Shown piece after piece: positions 6,841 through 10,890 of a stretch of 10,890 nt of DNA (the first letter of the stretch is position 1; each line of letters starts with the position of its first letter). A model generated the notes under the pieces. That model saw only the letters and a list, made by a program, of their open reading frames with translations. It was not told where the DNA came from and did no database searches. Origin of the DNA: Microcaldota archaeon (GTDB lineage Archaea > Micrarchaeota > Micrarchaeia > Micrarchaeales > Micrarchaeaceae); contig JAKAPD010000010.1 in assembly GCA_021812025.1 (NCBI GenBank), positions 1 through 10,890 on the forward strand, read 5' to 3'. Position numbers and translations under genes: made by a program.

Positions 6841-7599
6841 TCACAATTCTGCCTTTGTTATTTGACTGTTCAGGTTCTTTATCGCGTCTTCGCTCCATAT
6901 CGTCTTCCTCCCGGGGACGCCTCCTGGCGCAAACAACTCGGCTCTTATCGACTTCAGCGTGCATGCGTCGACTCCGGGAATGTTCCTTGCTGCTTTTATC
7001 ACGCCTTTGTCCTCGTTTACCACGATGAGCAAAGATCTTCTGAAGCGCCTTATTCGCGAATGCCTTCTAACTCCTTTTCTGAGCCTGCTGCCCCTGCTTT
7101 TTTCTATTTCGTCCGTGAGCTTCAGGGCGTCTACCACTTTCATGAAATCGCTCGTCTTCCTTATCGATTCGACGTCGTTTGCGATTACCAGAGGAGTAGC
7201 TGCTCCCGCAATCGAGCTCACCAGCGCCTTCTGGTATTCTTTCCTGTTCATTTCCTCGACGAGCGTCTTTTCCACAACATGGGGGTGCGCCCTCTTTCCC
7301 TTTACCGCAGATGGTATCCTTCTGACCTGACCTTGGCGGCCGCCTCCGAGCTTCTGCCTCGGCCTTATTGCTATACCCATGTGTCTTCCGCTCCTGTACG
7401 AGTTCATGGCGCCGTAGTACCTTGCGGTCGTCTGCATGCCTGCAAGAAGGTAGTGGCCTTGCGGTTGCAGGCGCCTTGACGCCTCGGCGTGCACCGCCCT
7501 CCTTATCAAGTCTATCCTAACCTGCTCGGCGAAAACCTCCGGAAGCTCGATCGAGCCTTTTACGGCGCCTTGCAGATTCAAAATGTTTGCCGATGACAT
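6841..7599 (-). CDS. rpl4: 50S ribosomal protein uL4
   Basis: A 252 aa protein matching archaeal/eukaryotic uL4, which reaches into the exit tunnel and organises 23S rRNA. Archaeal features include the N-terminal GSIELPEVFAEQVRIDLIRR (15-34) and the basic extended loop from about 60 to 105 (SGRHMGIAIRPRQKLGGGRQG, then GKRAHPHVVEKT). The helical block NRKEYQKALVSSIAGAATPLV follows, and a C-terminal Rossmann-like part contains LLIVVNEDKGVIKAARNIPGVDA. ATG 7599 lies one base past the uL3 stop (TGA-C-ATG), so the two genes are almost certainly translationally coupled. In bacteria uL4 represses its own S10 operon through the leader; whether this uL4 does so is not known, but the structured leader ahead of uL3 makes the question relevant. 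Confidence 0.96.
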   Translation of the reverse strand: MSSANILNLQGAVKGSIELPEVFAEQVRIDLIRRAVHAEASRRLQPQGHYLLAGMQTTARYYGAMNSYRSGRHMGIAIRPRQKLGGGRQGQVRRIPSAVKGKRAHPHVVEKTLVEEMNRKEYQKALVSSIAGAATPLVIANDVESIRKTSDFMKVVDALKLTDEIEKSRGSRLRKGVRRHSRIRRFRRSLLIVVNEDKGVIKAARNIPGVDACTLKSIRAELFAPGGVPGRKTIWSEDAIKNLNSQITKAEL

Positions 7600-7600
7600 G

Positions 7601-8569
7601 TCAATCCTTTGCTATGTAGTTTATCTTTGGCTCCTTGATGCCCTTAGCATTCCTTGCCCTTATCGACTTCCTGACGCGTACGAGCCTCTTCGCCGGGCCG
7701 GGCACAGAACCATCTATGAGCATATAATCGTTATTTACCACTCCGTAATTCTTGAAACCACCGGGCTTGTTTATCGCCTCGGAGTCGGCCTTGGCGCCAA
7801 TCCTCAGAATGCGCTTGTTGTGCTCGGTCCTGTAGTTGAATCCCATCTGGCCTGCTCTCCCCATTGAGAAGATTACCTTTGCCGGTACAACAGTGCCAAG
7901 CACTCCGCCGTGCCTGACCTTTGCGGTATTCTTTCTGCCCCTCTTCGCATGGTGGTATCTTTTCATCACTCCTGCCCAGCCTTTTCCTATCGAGATCGAC
8001 ATCACGTCGACAAATTCGCCTGGCTTGAAGGCGTCTGTAGCCCTTATCTCCTTGCCAAGGTTCTTTGTAAGGAACTCAAACTTTTCCTCTATGCTCTTGC
8101 CGCCGACGTTGGACTCGAATCTCATCGGATGGTGCTGGCCCACGTTTAGGTCTCTGGGATATGCAGCTATGAGCGCTCTTGCATCGTCGAATTCCTTTAT
8201 TCTTCCTTTGAACGAGTCAAGCTTTGACTCGTCGTTCTTGATTTTTTTAATATTGAGCCTTTGCGCAGAGGCCTTGTCTAGAATCTCGGTTCTTGATTTG
8301 TTATATTTGTCGACGGAGTCGGTGTGATAGAGCCTTATGCCGTAGACTTCCATTTTTGGGAGCTCCAGGACCGTGCACGCCCTGCTGACTTCCATGTTCT
8401 TCGCCGGACCTTCAGAATCGTCGATCATGGCGATCCTGGTCATGCCGACTTTGTAACCCACTATGTTTCCAAGGGCTGCCTCTAAAAACTTCGGCGCAGT
8501 GCGTAGCCTTGGCAGTCGTCCTTGTGCCCTTCTATGTGGCCAATATTGCAATGAGCCTTTCCTTACCAT
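7601..8569 (-). CDS. rpl3: 50S ribosomal protein uL3
   Basis: A 322 aa protein, the long archaeal/eukaryotic form of uL3, an early assembly protein that reaches the peptidyl transferase centre. Motifs: MVRKGSLQYWPHRRAQGRLPR at the N-terminus (archaeal start block), LGNIVGYKVGMTRIAMIDD (about 33-51), the archaeal insertion with FDDARALIAAYPRD (about 127-140), VGGKSIEEKFEFL, and the core signature FVDVMSISIGKGWAGVMKRYHHA with GSVPGPAKRLVRVR near the end. First gene of the operon. The start ATG lies 7 nt past a set of three stacked hairpins in the leader, and no strong Shine-Dalgarno sequence is visible before it, unlike the internal junctions. Confidence 0.97.
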   Translation of the reverse strand: MVRKGSLQYWPHRRAQGRLPRLRTAPKFLEAALGNIVGYKVGMTRIAMIDDSEGPAKNMEVSRACTVLELPKMEVYGIRLYHTDSVDKYNKSRTEILDKASAQRLNIKKIKNDESKLDSFKGRIKEFDDARALIAAYPRDLNVGQHHPMRFESNVGGKSIEEKFEFLTKNLGKEIRATDAFKPGEFVDVMSISIGKGWAGVMKRYHHAKRGRKNTAKVRHGGVLGTVVPAKVIFSMGRAGQMGFNYRTEHNKRILRIGAKADSEAINKPGGFKNYGVVNNDYMLIDGSVPGPAKRLVRVRKSIRARNAKGIKEPKINYIAKD

Positions 8570-8640
8570 GTGATACGACCGATTGGTCAGAGAGCAGCCT
8601 CTCTACAAATAGTACTTTGTCGGGAAGAAGTACCGATGTA
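8570..8640 (-). promoter_or_regulatory. Structured leader of the ribosomal operon (three adjacent hairpins)
   Basis: The predicted transcript starts near 8639. Read 5' to 3' on the minus strand, three perfect stems follow each other with no spacer. Hairpin A (8620-8605) is ACAAA-GUACUA-UUUGU. Hairpin B (8604-8589) is AGAGAG-GCUG-CUCUCU. Hairpin C (8588-8577) is GACC-AAUC-GGUC. Seven bases later comes the uL3 AUG. A competing helix is possible: GUACUU (8633-8628) can pair with AAGUAC (8617-8612), which would disrupt hairpin A. The stems are read directly from the sequence; a role in autogenous control by a ribosomal protein is inference. Confidence 0.5.
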
Positions 8641-8653
8641 ATCTATTATTAAT

Positions 8654-8685
8654 CCCGTCATATTTATATATTTTGCTCCGACGGG
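8654..8685 (-). promoter_or_regulatory. Promoter of the ribosomal operon with inverted repeat around the TATA box
   Basis: On the minus strand the TATA box is TATATAAATA at 8661-8670, predicting a transcript start near 8639. Arms CCCGTC (8654-8659) and GACGGG (8680-8685) form an exact 6-bp inverted repeat, 20 bp apart, that encloses the TATA box. The outer arm overlaps where BRE/TFB contacts would lie. The arms could be a dyad operator for a regulator. Confidence 0.6.
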
Positions 8686-8710
8686 CTTTGAAAAGAATGT
8701 TTTGGTGCAA

Positions 8711-8959
8711 TCACTCCTTTCCAGCCCCTTCGATGACCTGCAAATCCCTCATCATCGCATTTATCGCGGACCGGAGGGCGCCGATGTCCTTTGATTTTAT
8801 AAGTATATCGAGCGTATCGACATTTTCTTCGATCTCTGTGGTGCTACGCTCGTAGCCCTTGCTCTCGCCCAGCACCTTTTTGTAGTCGATGCTCTGGGCT
8901 CTCGGAATTGTTATCGTTGCGGCGTATCTGGTTTGCGCGCTGGAAGAGCCCTTCTTCAT
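8711..8959 (-). CDS. pcc1: KEOPS complex subunit Pcc1-like protein
   Basis: An 82 aa protein of normal Pcc1 size. Pcc1 is the small dimerising subunit of KEOPS, which with Kae1, Bud32 and Cgi121 adds the threonylcarbamoyl group to A37 of ANN-decoding tRNAs. The match is by pattern: an N-terminal strand YAATITIPRAQSIDYKKVL (12-30), a central ERSTTEIEEN (37-46), the strand TLDILIKSKDIGALRSAINA (49-68) corresponding to the family's L-x-I-x-I-x-A-x-D-x-x-x-LRAAINS block, then a C-terminal helix MMRDLQVIEGA. The start lies 11 nt after the eL15 stop with GGTGG close upstream, so it is probably cotranscribed with eL15. The protein is short and divergent, so the family call is good but not certain; no other KEOPS gene is in the window. 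Confidence 0.75.
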   Translation of the reverse strand: MKKGSSSAQTRYAATITIPRAQSIDYKKVLGESKGYERSTTEIEENVDTLDILIKSKDIGALRSAINAMMRDLQVIEGAGKE

Positions 8960-8970
8960 GGAGCCACCGA

Positions 8971-9537
8971 TCAGTTCCTGTTGTTGGCCCTCTTGCTCGG
9001 CCTGAACTGCTCCGTTCCAAAGCCCTTGCTCGCTATGCCCCTGTGGCTGATTCCTGTGCTGGTGAGCCCTCTTGAAGCTCTCCCGCGCTGCGCCACTATG
9101 TCCCTGTAGCGCTCATCGGCCAGAACGGCCGGCGCGCTCCTGTCAAGCAGGATCACTTCGTAGAACTGGGTTGACCCCGCCGAGCCAACAAAATAAGAGT
9201 TGAGAACCTCGCAGTTTGAGAATCTTGCAGATGCCCTCTCCTCGGCTATCGCCTGCGTGGATTTCCTCCTCGATAAATACCTCCCGGATTTCGACGGCTT
9301 CCTCCCGCCGGCGAACTTCTGCCTTTTCTTCTTCCCGCCTAGAACACGGACCCTTGCTATCAGCACACCCTGCTTTGCCCTGTAGCCGAGCTCGCGTGCC
9401 CTCGCTATGTTGGTGGGCCTTTCTACTCTTACCACGGGCGCTTCCGAGTTCCATTTCACTATGCGAGCCCTGTAAACCGGCGAGCGTTCCTTGTACTCAC
9501 CCTGAAATGTTTGCTTTATCGCGCTGTACGCTCCCAT
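8971..9537 (-). CDS. rpl15e: 50S ribosomal protein eL15
   Basis: eL15 is specific to archaea and eukaryotes and binds deep in the large-subunit rRNA. The family pattern is continuous: MGAYSAIKQTF at the start, YRARIVKWNSEAPVVRVERP, then ARARELGYRAKQGVLIARVRV, GGRKPSKSGRYLSRRKSTQ, AEERASARFSNCEVLNSYFVG, FYEVILLDRSAPAVLADERY and, at the end, RGRASRGLTSTGISHRGIASKG with FRPSKRANNR. Start: the open frame extends up to a TTG at 9573, but that codon lies within or upstream of the predicted transcript start set by the TATA box at 9579-9590. ATG 9543 and ATG 9537 are the real candidates. ATG 9537 (188 aa) fits the family N-terminus best, with GGTAAT about 7 nt upstream. It leads a two-gene unit with the Pcc1-like gene. 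Confidence 0.93.
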   Translation of the reverse strand: MGAYSAIKQTFQGEYKERSPVYRARIVKWNSEAPVVRVERPTNIARARELGYRAKQGVLIARVRVLGGKKKRQKFAGGRKPSKSGRYLSRRKSTQAIAEERASARFSNCEVLNSYFVGSAGSTQFYEVILLDRSAPAVLADERYRDIVAQRGRASRGLTSTGISHRGIASKGFGTEQFRPSKRANNRN

Positions 9538-9577
9538 TTGCATTACCGAAGAAAATAGGTGTTTATACTTCAATAGG

Positions 9578-9590
9578 ATAAAATATAAAA
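9578..9590 (-). promoter_or_regulatory. TATA box of the eL15-pcc1 unit
   Basis: Minus-strand TTTTATATTTTAT lies in the short gap just after the stop of the small membrane protein gene. A start about 26 nt downstream of its centre falls near 9558, giving a leader of about 20 nt to ATG 9537. A second, weaker TATAAAC at about 9561-9567 would predict a nearly leaderless message. Confidence 0.55.
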
Positions 9591-9600
9591 GACCAGCAGG

Positions 9601-10116
9601 TCAGCCCCAGCCCATAGAGACCGGGTAGCCTTGGCTCTTAAGGAAATCCTCGTGTCTGGTCTGCGCCTTTGGAAACAGCTTTGAAAAGCCCTTGTAAGCC
9701 ATTCCGATCATTATTGTCGCTGTGGCGAAGCCCCCGCATGCGGCAAAGATTATTTTTGCTGCTGTATCTGAGAATGCGCTTGCCGCAAGGCCGAAGAATG
9801 TGCCGGTGATTCCGACTTTTATACCAGTATCTTGAAGCCGGTTCACCATGCTAGAGTCTGTTTGCACTACGGCAAGGCTGTTCGGGAATCCGCCCTTTGA
9901 AAGGTTCTGGAAGGATTCTGCAATTTTTGCAGTTTCGGCGTCCATTATGTTTGGAAATGTAATTGCCGCAGCCTGTGCGGGTGCTTCTGCATCGTCTGTC
10001 CTGTATATGCCTTTCAGGGAACGCATAGCCGCTGATGCCTTATAGGGACCTTCGTCTTCCGTGAACGTTTTTGCCGCTTTCCTTGCACGGGCAAAACACG
10101 TCTTGGTAATTCCCAT
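9601..10116 (-). CDS. Hypothetical protein with two membrane helices, 171 aa
   Basis: I do not recognise the family. The first 95 residues are soluble and Ala-rich (ARARKAAKTFTEDEGPYK near 10-27; AEAPAQAAAITFPNIMDAETAK near 43-64). Two adjacent Gly/Ala-rich hydrophobic stretches follow (about 99-117, KVGITGTFFGLAASAF; about 121-142, IIFAACGGFATATIMIGMAY), separated by only a few residues, so they would form a helical hairpin in the membrane. A basic segment (YKGFSKLFPKAQTRHEDFLK) follows the second helix, and the protein ends in GYPVSMGWG. There is no N-terminal signal peptide. ATG 10116 is chosen over an in-frame GTG at 10122 because AGGGGTGA, which contains that GTG, is an evident ribosome binding site. 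A TATA-like CTTAAATAC at about 10154-10163 gives a 16-nt leader. The stop lies just upstream of the eL15 promoter. Confidence 0.8.
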   Translation of the reverse strand: MGITKTCFARARKAAKTFTEDEGPYKASAAMRSLKGIYRTDDAEAPAQAAAITFPNIMDAETAKIAESFQNLSKGGFPNSLAVVQTDSSMVNRLQDTGIKVGITGTFFGLAASAFSDTAAKIIFAACGGFATATIMIGMAYKGFSKLFPKAQTRHEDFLKSQGYPVSMGWG

Positions 10117-10288
10117 TCTCACCCCTACTGCAACTTAGACGATGATTTTCGACGTATTTAAGCTTAAGGAACAGAACGACAAAAAACTGATTTCCGGCTT
10201 GGTCGATGCCACGTGAACCGCTAGTTTTATAGTTAAGGCACACACGGAAAAACGATCCATTTTATATTTGATATGCGGTAGTTTAATT
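10117..10288. promoter_or_regulatory. Divergent intergenic region with promoters for both neighbours
   Basis: These 172 bp separate two divergent genes. The left promoter (minus) is CTTAAATAC at about 10154-10163, followed by AGGGGTGA before ATG 10116. It overlaps a perfect 10-bp palindrome TTAAGCTTAA (10158-10167). The right promoter (plus) is TTTTATATTT at 10260-10269, whose predicted transcript start (about 10290) coincides with ATG 10289. A second A/T element, TTTTATAG at about 10225-10232, could drive a longer leader. No coding sequence or RNA gene was recognised in the region. Confidence 0.5.
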
Positions 10289-10576
10289 ATGGAACATCAG
10301 AAAATTCCGTGCGACATATGCGGGCAGCCAGCCCTAAGGACCTGCCCAAACTGCCATAAGAGGGTATGCTATGCGCACTTTGACGTTAACCTCGGGGTAT
10401 GCACCCAATGCAGAGCATCGCACAAAAAGACATGCGAAATATGCAGCAGGCCGGCAGCACACAAGTGCAAGCTTTGCGGAAGAGATGTCTGCGGCGTGCA
10501 CTTCGACCCGGGAGCCGGCATATGCACAATGTGTAGGATCTCCGGAAGGCGGGAGATATTCAAAGAGAGCAGGTAG
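10289..10576 (+). CDS. Small protein with two tandem eight-ligand zinc-binding modules, 95 aa
   Basis: The protein is two repeats of 41 residues with identical ligand spacing: C-x2-C-x7-C-x2-C-x4-C-x2-H-x7-C-x2-C. Repeat 1 uses C8, C11, C19, C22, C27, H30, C38, C41; repeat 2 uses C49, C52, C60, C63, C68, H71, C79, C82. Sixteen ligands could hold four zinc ions. The spacing resembles B-box or HIT-type cross-brace fingers, with Cys in place of the final His residues. Such modules usually bind proteins or nucleic acid; the role here is unknown. The repeats also share xCxxCGRxV/KRVCxxHFD-like residues, which points to internal duplication. A basic tail SGRREIFKESR ends the protein. ATG 10289 is chosen over an in-frame TTG at 10268 because the TATA element at 10260-10269 overlaps that TTG and predicts a leaderless start at the ATG. 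The stop is 1 bp from the convergent neighbour's stop. Confidence 0.85.
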   Translation: MEHQKIPCDICGQPALRTCPNCHKRVCYAHFDVNLGVCTQCRASHKKTCEICSRPAAHKCKLCGRDVCGVHFDPGAGICTMCRISGRREIFKESR

Positions 10577-10577
10577 T

Positions 10578-10890
10578 TCATGGCTGCATCCAGTCTATTT
10601 CATAATATTCGTAATCGCTCTTCGGAAGTTCTAGCCTCTTTACCTTGTAATACGTGACAGATGTTTCCCTGTCAGCTATCGCTATAATGAGCTCTAACCT
10701 GTTCGACTTCGCCTCTCCTATTATGGCAGATAGCTCGGCTCCGCCTATATATTCGTCTTCGCTCAGCGACAGCATTGCATACCTAGGGTTGTCCGCACCG
10801 GGCACCTCTATGTTGCCCCCCTTCCTATGGTACAGGACAAAGTCTATCGTGAGGTTCTTCTTCCTGCTTTTCCCGGGTATCGCAAGTATG
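10578..10890 (-). CDS. endA: Partial gene, tRNA-splicing endonuclease (EndA)-like C-terminal domain lacking catalytic residues
   Basis: Only the last 103 residues are in view; the frame is open to the window edge. The pattern fits the C-terminal nuclease fold of archaeal EndA: the strand NLTIDFVLYHR (12-22), NPRYAMLSLSEDE (34-46, where catalytic subunits carry a His before YLV), GAELSAIIGEAKSNRLELIIAIAD (corresponding to SELARAVRLAHSVRKRLILAIVD), then TSVTYYKVKRLEL. The catalytic His position appears to be Asn or Pro, and the Lys of the HSVRK helix is Leu. The visible domain would therefore be a structural (beta-type) copy. Three-unit EndA of ARMAN archaea ends in such a non-catalytic domain, so the upstream, unseen part may hold the active one. 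The C-terminal tail PKSDYEYYEIDWMQP is longer than in typical EndA. The assignment rests on remembered patterns and is moderate. Confidence 0.55.
   Translation of the reverse strand, partial: ILAIPGKSRKKNLTIDFVLYHRKGGNIEVPGADNPRYAMLSLSEDEYIGGAELSAIIGEAKSNRLELIIAIADRETSVTYYKVKRLELPKSDYEYYEIDWMQP

Noticed and set aside
6841..8569. Possible extra genes in long plus-strand frames opposite uL4 and uL3
   Set aside because: All are antisense shadows of highly conserved ribosomal protein genes, with no promoter or recognisable product.
9538..9573. Extension of eL15 to the TTG at 9573
   Set aside because: The added 12 residues are not part of the eL15 family N-terminus, and the TTG lies upstream of the transcript start predicted from the TATA box.
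1..10890. CRISPR array, insertion sequence, integrase or attachment site
   Set aside because: No regularly spaced repeats, transposase-like motifs or tRNA-adjacent direct repeats were seen on reading both strands; gene order looks like stable chromosome.

Overview
This window is archaeal, and the best guess is a DPANN lineage close to Micrarchaeota (ARMAN-type). The clearest evidence is a minus-strand ribosomal protein cluster in the archaeal order uL3-uL4-uL23-uL2-uS19-uL22-uS3. Supporting it are an archaeal/eukaryotic-type eL15, a Pcc1-like KEOPS subunit, an STT3/AglB-type oligosaccharyltransferase, and TATA-box promoters with very short leaders. AGG/AGA (Arg) and ATA (Ile) codons are common in the genes read. 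The Micrarchaeota assignment is an inference. It rests on the mix of unknown small genes, the S10-type cluster stopping at uS3, and a non-catalytic EndA-like C-terminal domain at the right edge; I cannot confirm it without a search.

Layout, left to right. Positions 1-1406 (minus) hold the N-terminal 468 residues of an STT3-family oligosaccharyltransferase whose 3' end lies outside the window. Its catalytic Asp region begins only near residue 149, after about three extra membrane helices. Positions 1504-2928 (minus) encode a 470-474 aa coiled-coil protein of unknown function. A divergent promoter region (2929-3047) with two outward-facing copies of the same TATA 10-mer separates it from an unknown 329 aa protein (3048-4037, plus). 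That gene converges on the end of the ribosomal operon.

The ribosomal operon (8569 down to 4064, minus) has very tight junctions, and at several of them the UGA stop sits inside a Shine-Dalgarno-like GUGAU. It is read from a promoter near 8665. The roughly 70-nt uL3 leader contains three hairpins placed directly against one another and ending 7 nt before the AUG, and an inverted repeat flanks the TATA box. Upstream of it, eL15 and the Pcc1-like gene form a second, two-gene minus-strand unit with its own promoter.

Positions 9601-10116 (minus) encode a small two-helix membrane protein of unknown function. Divergent from it is a likely leaderless gene (10289-10576, plus) for a 95 aa protein made of two identically spaced eight-ligand Cys/His zinc modules. 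It meets, tail to tail with a 1-bp gap, a partial minus-strand gene that resembles the C-terminal domain of tRNA-splicing endonuclease but lacks the catalytic His and Lys.

Together the window covers translation (ribosome), tRNA modification (KEOPS), probable tRNA splicing and protein N-glycosylation, plus four genes of unknown role. No tRNA, rRNA, CRISPR array, insertion sequence or integrase was seen. No intergenic stretch exceeds about 170 bp. The most novel-looking element is the structured uL3 leader.
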